Part shown: one piece after another, positions 1-7,062 of the stretch
Layout of the letters: every line of letters begins with the position of its first letter
Position numbering within the stretch: position 1 is the first letter of the stretch
DNA from: Candidatus Yanofskybacteria bacterium RIFCSPHIGHO2_01_FULL_39_8b
Lineage (GTDB): Bacteria; Patescibacteriota; Minisyncoccia; 2-02-FULL-40-12; GWA2-44-9
NCBI GenBank assembly: GCA_001794015.1
Contig: MGIZ01000008.1
Coordinates: 5,896 to 13,997 of the forward strand
Length of the DNA: 8,102 nt
Direction: 5' to 3'
Translations under genes and position numbers: made by a program
The notes under the pieces: model-generated
The model's input: the letters and a program-made list of their open reading frames with translations, nothing else
Databases searched by the model: none
Told to the model about the DNA's origin: nothing

Positions 1-1078
1 GATTATATGTAGCTTCATCGGCATCTACGCGGATTAATCCTGGCTTAACAAAATTTATAGCCCGATAAAATTTACTGAGTGATACGCCTTCTAGCTGGCT
101 TGGAAAAGATTTTTTAAGATCCTCATAGAAATAAACCCAGAAAGACCACGACCGCCCAACTTGATTTTCCCAAAGTCGAGACTGGGATTCATGGATCCCC
201 AGAGAAATTGACTCTCCGAGCGGGGTGCCAAAGTATTCTTCCGGAAGTCCCTGATCATAAAGACCGTGACCAACTTCATGGATTACGCTTAAAAGCGCCT
301 GGTTGATAAAATCTTTCTCGTCAAAACGAGTGGTCAAACGAACGTCGGTGGAATGCAGTGACTGACAGAAAGGATGAGTACTGACATCAAGCCGGCCCTT
401 ATGAAAGTCGAATCCAATTTTCTCGGCCACTACGCGAACAAACTGCGATTGCTTTTTAATGGGATATTTTTCATATAAAAATCCCCGATCTATTTTTCCC
501 CTTGAACTTCCTATCCTTTCTACAAACGGGACCATAAATGCTTTCAACTGATCAAATATTTTCGAAGCAAATTCAGTTGTAAGTCCCGGTTCGAAATTAT
601 CCATCAGGGCATCGTAGGGTGATTTTATGTATCCAAGATATTCAGCTTCTTGTTTTTTGGCTTGAACTATTCTCGTTAAATACGGTTCAAAAAGTAAAAA
701 ATCAGATTTGGCTCTTGCCTCAACCCAAACCTGGTAAGATTCGCCATAAAGTCTGGCTGATTCCCCGACAAATTCAGTTGGTAATTTCTTGGCTTTTTTA
801 AAATCAGATAAGGTTTTTAATGCTATAAATGATTCGTCATTTTCTAACTTTCCGTTTTCTGCCGATTCAACAGCCGTCCTTAGGAGGTTTTCAAATTTTT
901 TAGCAACGAACTTTTCATGACGAAGATGGGCAACATAAGCCATCACATCAGCTCTTGCCCTGTGCCCTCCCGAAGGAACATTCACGTTCTGATCCCACTC
1001 CAAAAGAGAACTAAGCTGGCTCAAGTTAGCTAAATCAAGCAATTCTTTTCTTAGCTTAGAAAAAGCATTATTTTCCAT
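1..1078 (-). CDS. M32 family (Taq-type) metallocarboxypeptidase, 3'-truncated by window edge
   Basis: Zinc carboxypeptidase that removes C-terminal residues from peptides, probably a cytoplasmic enzyme of peptide recycling; no signal peptide is seen. I translated the strand by hand: from the ATG at 1078 it stays open to the window edge, giving 359 residues of a family usually near 500. The M32 signatures appear in order: HPF at 235-237, DVRLT at 245-249 (family DxRxT), the zinc-binding HEVGH at 267-271 (HExxH) followed by GLYDQGLP, and GIHESQS at 294-300, where E297 is the expected third zinc ligand. The N-terminus (LLEWDQNVNVPSGG) matches the usual family start. GGAG at 1084-1087 lies five bases before the ATG and supports this start. 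The window ends just after the KPGLIRVDADEATYN region, so about 140 residues are missing only because of the edge. The gene lies downstream of the acyl-CoA ligase, separated from it by a hairpin terminator. Family identity is secure; the physiological substrate is not known. Confidence 0.95.
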   Translation of the reverse strand, partial: MENNAFSKLRKELLDLANLSQLSSLLEWDQNVNVPSGGHRARADVMAYVAHLRHEKFVAKKFENLLRTAVESAENGKLENDESFIALKTLSDFKKAKKLPTEFVGESARLYGESYQVWVEARAKSDFLLFEPYLTRIVQAKKQEAEYLGYIKSPYDALMDNFEPGLTTEFASKIFDQLKAFMVPFVERIGSSRGKIDRGFLYEKYPIKKQSQFVRVVAEKIGFDFHKGRLDVSTHPFCQSLHSTDVRLTTRFDEKDFINQALLSVIHEVGHGLYDQGLPEEYFGTPLGESISLGIHESQSRLWENQVGRSWSFWVYFYEDLKKSFPSQLEGVSLSKFYRAINFVKPGLIRVDADEATYN

Positions 1079-1116
1079 TGCGACTCCATCATTAAATGTC
1101 AAAGTCCTTATTTCGG

Positions 1117-1145
1117 GAAATACCATAAAAAAATGCCCAAGTCAA
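1117..1145 (-). promoter_or_regulatory. Possible sigma-70-type promoter for the M32 peptidase
   Basis: On the minus strand TTGACT (1140-1145) is followed after 17 bases by TATTTC (1117-1122), placing a start site roughly 30-35 bases upstream of the ATG at 1078. The -35 matches consensus at five of six positions but the -10 at only three. It lies just past the terminator hairpin of the upstream gene, where a new promoter would be expected. Weak call. Confidence 0.35.
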
Positions 1146-1150
1146 TAAGA

Positions 1151-1177
1151 AAATAAGACCTGATTTTGGTCTTATTT
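1151..1177 (-). terminator. Rho-independent terminator hairpin downstream of the acyl-CoA ligase gene
   Basis: A perfect 10-bp stem (AAATAAGACC at 1151-1160 with GGTCTTATTT at 1168-1177) encloses a 7-nt loop. It begins 28 bases after the stop codon of the ligase gene. On the minus strand the hairpin ends in TTATTTTCTTATT, an acceptable T-rich tail. The A/T flanks make it look bidirectional, but no plus-strand gene ends here, so its job is most likely to end ligase transcription before the peptidase gene. Confidence 0.7.
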
Positions 1178-1204
1178 TATTGATAGGAAGTCCTAAAATA
1201 TTCA

Positions 1205-2914
1205 TTATTTCAGCAAAAATTCTTTCACTTTATATTTATAAATCTTACCGGCAATGTTTTTAAATTCATCCAAAGAATCCATAATAATTATTTTTGAGGG
1301 CAGATAATAACGACCAAGGGCAGAGTCTGCTTTAAGCCTTAACATAATATCCGTTTCAGAATTATAAATATCATCCGCTTTTGTTTTAAGGACCACCACC
1401 GCAACGGGAGTTTCGTCCATTTTAGGATCCGGCATTCCAACTACTATCGCTTCTGAAATGGCGGGATTTTTAATAAGTTCTTTTTCTATCCGAGATGGAT
1501 AGACATTCTCCCCCATTACTTTAATCATGTCTTTCAACCGGTCTACAAAATGTAAACACCCATTATGATCCGTGTAACCGATATCACCGGTTCGAAGCCA
1601 GCCATTTCCATCGAAAACTTCATCAGTCTCTTTTGGGTTGTTATAATAACCAATCATAATCTGATCGCCACTCACGACAATCTCACCCGCTTCTCCGCTT
1701 GGAAGTTCATTGCCTTTTTCGTCGCATATTTTAATCTTGGTCTCCGGCAAAGGCCGGCCAATCAGATTGCCGGTTTCCCCATCCAGCCCCACTAAATCTC
1801 CCGGTAAAGTGACGGATACGACCGGAGATGCTTCAGAAAGACCATAGCCATCCATAATTAATGCTCCACCGGTCAGTTTTTTAAAACCAGTCCGAATATT
1901 TTGAGAAATGGAACCGGCGCCGCTGATGAAAAACTTCAGCGATTTGAAATATGTTTTTGACAACTCTTTATCAACGATGGCCTGATACATCCGATTAATG
2001 CCGGGGAATATAGTTATTTTATTTTTCTTAATAAGCTTGGCTGTTTTTTCAGGAGTAAATTCCGGCACAAGCACTAATTTTCCATGCAGACTTAAAAGCG
2101 TCATATTCATACAAACAGCAAGACCATAACTATGGCAAAGGGGCAACGCCCCAAGAATTATTTCTTTCCCGTAAGACAACAAATCACCGAAACGTTCTCT
2201 TATTTGAAGACAATTTACCACCAAGTTCTTATGAGTAAGCATTGCCATTTTCCAAATCCCGCTTGTCCCGCCCGTAGGTTGAAGATTGGCAATATTGTTC
2301 GGAGAAATTTTACTAAAATTTAATTCATTTCCGATAAAAAACCGAACTTTTAATGCCTGTGTAAAGCTAACGCACCTTGATGGATTTTTAACCAGCCTTC
2401 CCCTTCTCCTGGCATAAAACGGATATAAAATCTTCTTTATTGTCGGGAGCCATTCCTTGGGACTGGCGACAACCCGCACACATGGCCAATCAACTTCAGT
2501 TTGAACAAATATGGGGTAAAGAAAATCGGCCATAAAAATAATGCTTGGCCTGGTATCAACCAATTGGGATCTAATTTCATCGGTAATCTTAATTTCCGTC
2601 ACCCTTTTTTTCTTAAGTTCACCGCCGATTGACACTATATTTATTGGCACCGCTATTCTTCCGGCCATCAAGGTTGCATAGTAGGCTATTATAAACTGCG
2701 GAATATTGGGCATAAAAATAGCAATTCTATCGCCCGGATAACTGTGAAACTTTATAAACCTGGCAAGCTGAATACATTTCTTGAATAGCTCTTTATAGCT
2801 TATACTCCGGCCTTCATAACAAATGGCTGTTTTCCTATTCATAATATCGGCAGAATGAGCAAGAAGTTCGGGAATCGGCTTAATGTTTTCTTTCTTTAGC
2901 CATCTATATTCCAC
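1205..2914 (-). CDS. AMP-forming acyl-CoA synthetase, FadD-like (ANL superfamily)
   Basis: Predicted to activate a carboxylic acid, probably a medium- or long-chain fatty acid, by ATP-dependent adenylation and transfer to CoA. It is 569 aa, normal for FadD-type ligases. ANL motifs appear in order: A3 P-loop PTGGTSGIWKMAMLTHK (213-229), A4 LPLCHSYGL (257-264 region), A5 DGYGLSEASP (355-364), A7 GWLRTGD (438-444), the hinge/A8 stretch DRLKDMIKVMGENVYP (458-473), and A10 NIAGKIYK (553-560) with the adenylation lysine at K557. The P-loop is unusual: FadD proteins commonly read YTGGTTGxSKGA, whereas here Y is P, the second T is S, and the residues around K222 are W and M. A10 also lacks the usual PKT before GK. 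Catalytic residues are otherwise present, so it is probably active. The start is GTG, fixed by AGGAGA six bases upstream. It has its own promoter and terminator and looks monocistronic. No fatty-acid synthesis or beta-oxidation gene is nearby. It could instead activate another acid, such as an aryl or lipid intermediate. Confidence 0.9.
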   Translation of the reverse strand: MEYRWLKKENIKPIPELLAHSADIMNRKTAICYEGRSISYKELFKKCIQLARFIKFHSYPGDRIAIFMPNIPQFIIAYYATLMAGRIAVPINIVSIGGELKKKRVTEIKITDEIRSQLVDTRPSIIFMADFLYPIFVQTEVDWPCVRVVASPKEWLPTIKKILYPFYARRRGRLVKNPSRCVSFTQALKVRFFIGNELNFSKISPNNIANLQPTGGTSGIWKMAMLTHKNLVVNCLQIRERFGDLLSYGKEIILGALPLCHSYGLAVCMNMTLLSLHGKLVLVPEFTPEKTAKLIKKNKITIFPGINRMYQAIVDKELSKTYFKSLKFFISGAGSISQNIRTGFKKLTGGALIMDGYGLSEASPVVSVTLPGDLVGLDGETGNLIGRPLPETKIKICDEKGNELPSGEAGEIVVSGDQIMIGYYNNPKETDEVFDGNGWLRTGDIGYTDHNGCLHFVDRLKDMIKVMGENVYPSRIEKELIKNPAISEAIVVGMPDPKMDETPVAVVVLKTKADDIYNSETDIMLRLKADSALGRYYLPSKIIIMDSLDEFKNIAGKIYKYKVKEFLLK

Positions 2915-2920
2915 AAAATT

Positions 2921-2926
2921 TCTCCT
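2921..2926 (-). promoter_or_regulatory. Shine-Dalgarno fixing the GTG start of the acyl-CoA ligase
   Basis: AGGAGA on the minus strand lies six bases before GTG (2912-2914). It is the strongest ribosome binding site in the window and decides the non-ATG start; the protein beginning here (MEYRWLKKEN) has the N-terminal length expected for FadD-like enzymes. Confidence 0.85.
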
Positions 2927-2952
2927 AAATAGAGTTTTTAAGAGCTAGTCCG

Positions 2953-2980
2953 ATTTTAATGGATTTTACCAGAGAGTCAA
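2953..2980 (-). promoter_or_regulatory. Near-consensus sigma-70 promoter for the acyl-CoA ligase
   Basis: TTGACT (2975-2980) and TAAAAT (2953-2958) on the minus strand are separated by 16 bases; each matches consensus at five of six positions. Transcription would begin near 2946, giving a leader of about 32 bases that contains the Shine-Dalgarno. This suggests the ligase is transcribed independently of the fusion gene whose stop lies at 3004, although no terminator separates them and read-through is possible. Confidence 0.6.
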
Positions 2981-3003
2981 ATACGCCAATCTTTTGTCAT
3001 TCT

Positions 3004-4026
3004 TTATTTCAACCGATAGATTATTTTACCGCCCTCAAAAACGTGAAATGAGTCGTTTTCTTCGGAAACGGTAAAAATAGTAGTCCCCTTGAAAATATAC
3101 GAGGCTGTTATGGCTGAAAGATGCCTTGAGTGGACTTTCTCGCCAAAGCCAAATTGATCCGACAAGTCCTTGAAATGGCCGGGGTAAATTTTATCGGCGA
3201 TAATATGAGGTCGGAGACCTTCAATAATTATTCCTGAACGGACTATGTCGCCATTCTCATCAATAAGAATGGCTCCGTCAAAATTAACCGTTGTTTCAAT
3301 ATCATATTTATGGCTTTCATAATGCTTTAAAATATTTTGATGATGTTTAACATAAATATCCTGTCCGGCATCTGGTAAGTCAGTATAGTTCCTCCATTTC
3401 TCCCGCCAGCCTAGAATTACAAAAAGACCGAATCCCCTTTTGCGATTCATAAGCTTAAGAATTATTTCCGCGGTTTTTAATCTCAACTTATCGGGAAATT
3501 TTATTTTTGATTTTCCGAATACTATTTTCAGCTCGCTTAAAATCTTTTGTACATCTAACTTTCTGGCAGGATTTAATCTGTTAACATACCGCGCCAAAAG
3601 CCAGGAGCTTGACTGGACTTTCCCGCCCCGGCCGACACTATATACATCTTTACAGCCAATCTCCCGGCAAACATCAACTTCCGGCATGACTATATTCTTG
3701 CCTTTCCTGTCTCCGCCATTGGCAAAAATATCCGGCTTAAGCTCTCTTAACTCGCGACAGACGCTCATATCTTTCGGATTTGGGAGATGTTTTGTGAGTA
3801 TAACTTTATCTACCCCCTTAATTGATTCAATAATTTCCTTCCTTTCGTTTTGATTCATAAAAATATGGGCCTTTTTCTTTTTCAACCAATTATCGTTATT
3901 CAAAATCACAACCAATTCATCGCCAAGTTTTCTGGCTTCTCTAATCATCCTAATATGGCCCATATGAATTGGGTCCATTCCGCCGCTCACTGCTACTACT
4001 ATCTTTTTTTTCTTGTTTCTTAACAT
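3004..4026 (-). CDS. Cytidylyltransferase-like domain fused to a diverged diadenylate cyclase (DAC/DisA_N) domain
   Basis: A 340-aa two-domain protein. Residues ~8-148 form a nucleotidyltransferase of the HxGH type (CTP_transf_like; TagD and RfaE C-domain relatives): GGMDPIHMGH at 15-24, NANGGDR-like FANGGDRKG at 101-109, and QSSSWLL at 138-144 in the place of the family's ISSTxI loop. Such domains join CMP or AMP to a phosphorylated small molecule. After a linker, residues ~180-335 resemble DAC domains, which make c-di-AMP from two ATP: GLFVILGW (200-207), the nucleotide-binding DGA in FDGAILID (249-256), SRHLSA (300-305) aligning with the RHR motif, and FTVSEEND (318-325) aligning with the conserved SEE strand. 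The second arginine of RHR is leucine. There are no membrane segments, so it is cytosolic. The start is ATG without a clear Shine-Dalgarno; the protein begins close to its first beta strand (KKIVVAVSGG). The first domain call is strong and the DAC call good from motif order. The actual product (c-di-AMP, another dinucleotide, or none) cannot be told from sequence. Confidence 0.85.
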   Translation of the reverse strand: MLRNKKKKIVVAVSGGMDPIHMGHIRMIREARKLGDELVVILNNDNWLKKKKAHIFMNQNERKEIIESIKGVDKVILTKHLPNPKDMSVCRELRELKPDIFANGGDRKGKNIVMPEVDVCREIGCKDVYSVGRGGKVQSSSWLLARYVNRLNPARKLDVQKILSELKIVFGKSKIKFPDKLRLKTAEIILKLMNRKRGFGLFVILGWREKWRNYTDLPDAGQDIYVKHHQNILKHYESHKYDIETTVNFDGAILIDENGDIVRSGIIIEGLRPHIIADKIYPGHFKDLSDQFGFGEKVHSRHLSAITASYIFKGTTIFTVSEENDSFHVFEGGKIIYRLK

Positions 4027-4131
4027 TAAATTAATTCTAATTTATATTCTAAAATTTTATCTTAACCTTCAAATGTTCTTTTATACTAATACTTTAATTT
4101 TATTTTTCAAATTTATTGGCTTATAAAACAA

Positions 4132-4161
4132 TTGGATCATTTTGAATTTTTGCTATATATT
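4132..4161 (+). promoter_or_regulatory. Possible upstream promoter for arginine decarboxylase
   Basis: TTGGAT (4132-4137) is followed by overlapping -10 candidates TATATA (4154-4159, 16-base spacer) and TATATT (4156-4161, 18-base spacer). Use of this site would give a leader of about 125 bases. In DNA this A/T-rich such matches arise easily. Confidence 0.3.
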
Positions 4162-4191
4162 TTTTAAGAATACAACAACAGTTATCAACAA

Positions 4192-4214
4192 AAAACATTT
4201 CAAAAAAATGTTTT
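4192..4214. repeat. 9-bp inverted repeat, possible operator ahead of arginine decarboxylase
   Basis: AAAACATTT (4192-4200) and AAATGTTTT (4206-4214) are perfectly complementary around a CAAAA spacer. The site overlaps the -35 position of the candidate promoter with -10 at 4221-4226, which is where a repressor operator would sit. No T-run follows, so it is not a good terminator. Function is inference; composition makes chance A/T inverted repeats more likely. Confidence 0.4.
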
Positions 4215-4226
4215 CAGGCATATACT
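4198..4226 (+). promoter_or_regulatory. Possible proximal promoter for arginine decarboxylase
   Basis: TATACT (4221-4226) matches the -10 consensus at five of six positions. The hexamer 17 bases upstream, TTTCAA (4198-4203), is a poor -35 and lies inside the 4192-4214 inverted repeat. A weak -35 overlapped by an inverted repeat would fit a regulated promoter. The leader would be about 60 bases. Confidence 0.35.
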
Positions 4227-4294
4227 CAAATCAGTAATAAAAATTTTTATTTTTATTTTCTTTTTGAAAATTTTAAATTGAAAATTGCGAAAGT

Positions 4295-4837
4295 ATGCTA
4301 CCAACAAAAATATTTTTTACAAAAGGAGTCGGCATTCACAAAGAATATCTAACCTCGTTTGAGCTGGCTTTAAGATCGGCCGGAATCGCTCAATATAATT
4401 TGGTCTCGGTCTCAAGTATCTATCCGCCGAATGTAAAAAAAGTTTCTAAAGACGAAGGAGTGGCTCTGTTGCCGGCCGGTTCAGTAATACCGGCGGTAAT
4501 GGCCCGCAATTCCACCAATGAACCAAACCGTCTTGTTTCGGCATCAATCGGAGTGGCAATACCAAACGACCCGAACCAATATGGATATTTGTCTGAACAT
4601 CATCCTTTTGGAGAGACGGACGAAAAAGCCGGAGAATATGCCGAAGATCTGGCTGCAACAATGTTGGCCACAACACTTGGCATAGAATTTAACCCAGAGA
4701 CTTCATGGGACGAGAGAGAGCAATTATTTAAAGCTTCCGGCCAGATAATTAGAACTACTAATTTCACTCAATCGGCCATCGGCAATAAGGATGGCCTTTG
4801 GACAACAGTCGTAGCGGTAGCAGTCTTAATAGAGTAA
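4295..4837 (+). CDS. pdaD: Pyruvoyl-dependent arginine decarboxylase proenzyme
   Basis: Converts arginine to agmatine and CO2, the first step of one polyamine route and in some bacteria an acid-resistance reaction. The 180-aa product matches the PvlArgDC family in length and motifs. The proenzyme cleaves itself between two serines to create the N-terminal pyruvoyl cofactor of the large subunit; here NLVSVSSIYPP (35-45) puts the cut between S40 and S41, giving subunits of 40 and about 140 residues. Other family blocks are GVGIHKEYLTSFELALRSAGI (short forms at 11-31), LPAGSVIPAVMAR (59-71), LSEHHPFG (99-106) with an acidic residue of the kind used in catalysis, and the C-terminal GLWTTVVAVAVLIE region (167-180). 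The ATG at 4295 gives the expected family N-terminus, but no good Shine-Dalgarno precedes it. It is the only plus-strand gene, and no agmatinase or agmatine deiminase gene accompanies it, so what becomes of agmatine is unknown. Its stop lies two bases from the stop of the convergent gene. Confidence 0.95.
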   Translation: MLPTKIFFTKGVGIHKEYLTSFELALRSAGIAQYNLVSVSSIYPPNVKKVSKDEGVALLPAGSVIPAVMARNSTNEPNRLVSASIGVAIPNDPNQYGYLSEHHPFGETDEKAGEYAEDLAATMLATTLGIEFNPETSWDEREQLFKASGQIIRTTNFTQSAIGNKDGLWTTVVAVAVLIE

Positions 4838-4839
4838 GT

Positions 4840-7062
4840 TTACCAGGTTCTTCCCAGGCTCTGGACAAAAGCCCTGGCTTCAGCCTCAAAGCTTGAATCA
4901 AGTTCGGTGGCAATTTTAGCCTGCTTGACCGCTTCGTTGATTATGCCTAGCCTGGAATAAACATAGGCTAAACTGGCATGGTATTCGGCATTTTTTGGCT
5001 GTAAACCAATTAATTTTTCATATATCAAGGCCAGCATTTTAAAATTATTTCTATCGCTATAAATTTTAATTATTCTTAGAAGCTCATCGTGGGTAACGCT
5101 GTTAGGATAAGTTGCGGTAAGGGCTTTTTCAAGTAAGCCGGCTGCTTCATCAAGATTTCCGGCCTCGGCTTCGGCCATACCCCAATACCAATAAGATACG
5201 CCGACATCCGGATTAAGTTCGGCGGCTATTTTGAATTGTTCAGCGGCTTTATCCAGCTGTTTTTTGTTAATATAGGCCTGCCCGCTTTCATAATAAGCCC
5301 GCACAAAAGTAGGTGATAACTCAATAGCCCTGTTGGAATGAGCCAAAGAAATATCATTATATTCTGAATTAGGATCGTCCTTACCCAACAGAATATTAAG
5401 CCGTGAAAGATAAAGATGGGGCAGATAATCAACGGGTCGGCTATCCGAATTTTTCTGAACCTCATTGATAGCATCGAAAATATATTTTTTATCTTTTAAT
5501 TTTGAAAAATTTTCAAAAACCAATTGAGCATACCTGTGTCTGTATTCATAAGATCCGAATGTATTATAGTCAAGTGATTCTTTAAATTTATCAACCGCCC
5601 CCACATAATCACCCTGCCAGCTTCTGACTATACCCCTGGTCGTAGCATAATTAGCCCTAGAAGGGATAATATTTGTTTTATAAATTAAAACACCTACAGC
5701 CAATAATAAAATAAAACAGATTATTGTTTGAAAATGATAAATCTTTTGGTTCTTAGCAATTTCCGGCGCACCCATAAAAAGAAAGTTTATAAACCCTAAA
5801 ACGGTAAAAAATAATATAAAGTTAGCGGAAGTATCAAAGAAAAAGAAATTATGAATCATATAAGCCACAATCAAACTGATCAGTCCTAGATAATATATGG
5901 CAAATTCATTGCGTACAGCTTTGGCAAGTTTACGCCAGAGGCCGGTAAGAGCAAAATAAAATATGGAAAGATAAGAGAACAGCCCGACAAGACCCATAGT
6001 AACAAGCACTTCCACAAACATATTATGAGCCCGGTCAAAAAGCGTTTCCGAACCGGGACCGATATAAAATTTGGGATTGAAGTTGTTGGAAAAGGGGATG
6101 TTAAAATTTTCCGGCCCCCAACCCAAAACAGTCGTTTTAAAACTGTCTTTCCAGCCCTTTATTCCCGCTTCCCAGGCCCAAAACCTGGTTTGAACAGTAT
6201 AGGATTGAAGGGAAATATCGGTAATACGGGTAAGATATCTTGAATTTTTTATAAATTTAGAATCTTTAAAAATTTGGGACATCGTAAAAAGCAATATAAT
6301 TAAGACAATCAAATAAACAAGATAGAGCCTTGCTTTTCTAGATTTTGAAATAAAAACATAAAGAGTTAAAAAGATAAAAAGACCAACTGCCAAACCAAGA
6401 ATACTACCCCTGACTGCCGTCATTAAAATAGCCAGGGAAGAAATAAAAAAAGTAACGCCATAAAAAATTCTTCTTACCGGCAGAACATCTTTCCGAAACA
6501 AAAAGATCAAAGATAAAAATGTAACTATTAGTTCATATCCGCTAAAAAGCGCCGCATTGCCGATAGTGCCAAAAATTCTGGCACGATTGCCAGAACCAAC
6601 AAAAAATTCAATATTTGTCTTTTGGCCAAATCCGTATAATGCTGATATAAATCCCACCGCTAATGCCACTTCAATAAGTTTAAGCCAGTCTTCTTTTTTT
6701 CTAAAAACCGAAACAAGAATGGAGAAATAAATAAAATAGTGTAAAAAAGACCAAAACCCGCCCATTCTTTCAAGACTTCCCCAGAAACTATCATAGAGCT
6801 GAATGCTGGTTAAGGTAGTAATGCCGAATGCTAAAGTAAAAGCAAAAAACGACCCCAAAATAGAACTGCGGCCGGACAGATAAGACTTATTCCGCCAAAC
6901 TAAAATCAAATAAAAAATGAAAAGGATTTCAATAATGCTTCGAAAAACAACAACCTTGCCGAAGTGAAAAGGAGAAATAAAATCAGAAAATATAACCAGC
7001 GGTACAAGGGCAGTTATATAGATGCCGTATTTGAGAATTTTAACTAAAGTATTTTCTTTCAT
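4840..7062 (-). CDS. O-antigen ligase/polymerase-like membrane protein with C-terminal TPR domain
   Basis: A 740-aa protein of the Wzy/WaaL class (Wzy_C, PF04932), enzymes that polymerise or transfer lipid-linked glycans on the outer face of the cytoplasmic membrane. About twelve hydrophobic segments span residues ~12-460. Class signatures are TAVRGSILGLAVG (215-227), RFWAWEAG (293-300), VLGWGPENF (312-320) at the start of the large external loop, and DRAHNMFVEVL (343-353), whose RAHN block is typical of the ligase active region. After the last segment (~445-461), residues ~468-735 are soluble and carry TPR repeats: QGDYVGAVDKFKESLDYN (483-500), a pair spanning ~585-650 (AYINKKQLDKAAEQFKIAAELNP, then GNLDEAAGLLEKAL), and the last at ~690-722. 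TPRs probably hold the acceptor or a partner. It follows the GT2 gene by 35 bases in the same direction, so the two are probably cotranscribed. The ATG at 7062 has no Shine-Dalgarno and lies in a small inverted repeat. The acceptor (polysaccharide, lipid or protein such as pilin) cannot be told. Confidence 0.9.
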   Translation of the reverse strand: MKENTLVKILKYGIYITALVPLVIFSDFISPFHFGKVVVFRSIIEILFIFYLILVWRNKSYLSGRSSILGSFFAFTLAFGITTLTSIQLYDSFWGSLERMGGFWSFLHYFIYFSILVSVFRKKEDWLKLIEVALAVGFISALYGFGQKTNIEFFVGSGNRARIFGTIGNAALFSGYELIVTFLSLIFLFRKDVLPVRRIFYGVTFFISSLAILMTAVRGSILGLAVGLFIFLTLYVFISKSRKARLYLVYLIVLIILLFTMSQIFKDSKFIKNSRYLTRITDISLQSYTVQTRFWAWEAGIKGWKDSFKTTVLGWGPENFNIPFSNNFNPKFYIGPGSETLFDRAHNMFVEVLVTMGLVGLFSYLSIFYFALTGLWRKLAKAVRNEFAIYYLGLISLIVAYMIHNFFFFDTSANFILFFTVLGFINFLFMGAPEIAKNQKIYHFQTIICFILLLAVGVLIYKTNIIPSRANYATTRGIVRSWQGDYVGAVDKFKESLDYNTFGSYEYRHRYAQLVFENFSKLKDKKYIFDAINEVQKNSDSRPVDYLPHLYLSRLNILLGKDDPNSEYNDISLAHSNRAIELSPTFVRAYYESGQAYINKKQLDKAAEQFKIAAELNPDVGVSYWYWGMAEAEAGNLDEAAGLLEKALTATYPNSVTHDELLRIIKIYSDRNNFKMLALIYEKLIGLQPKNAEYHASLAYVYSRLGIINEAVKQAKIATELDSSFEAEARAFVQSLGRTW

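Larger units (their letters stand above)
4027..4294. other. AT-rich divergent intergenic region between the fusion gene and arginine decarboxylase
   Basis: This 268-base stretch separates two divergent genes and must hold promoters for both. It is extremely A/T-rich, with no open frame or RNA gene I can support. On the plus side there are two candidate promoters and a 9-bp inverted repeat. On the minus side only a weak TTGAAG (4067-4072) with TAGAAT (4046-4051), spaced 15 bases, is visible for the fusion gene. A 14-base palindrome, ATAAAAATTTTTAT (4237-4250), may be due to composition alone. Confidence 0.7.

Noticed and set aside
91..279. Minus-strand open frame of 62 codons
   Set aside because: Out-of-frame shadow of the M32 peptidase, starting within the codons of its HEVGH motif.
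619..801. Plus-strand open frame of 60 codons
   Set aside because: Antisense to the M32 peptidase, which has continuous family-level similarity across this stretch.
1098..1105. Perfect TTGACA -35 hexamer on the minus strand just upstream of the M32 start
   Set aside because: It lies only about 20 bases from the ATG, and no -10 occurs at proper spacing before the coding region.
1565..1795. Plus-strand open frame of 76 codons
   Set aside because: Antisense to the conserved C-terminal half of the acyl-CoA ligase; no independent evidence.
3440..3853. Plus-strand open frame of 137 codons
   Set aside because: It lies wholly antisense to the well-supported cytidylyltransferase-DAC gene, has no recognisable domain and no ribosome binding site I can see.
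4446..4676. Minus-strand open frame of 76 codons
   Set aside because: Antisense to conserved arginine decarboxylase motifs; composition explains it.
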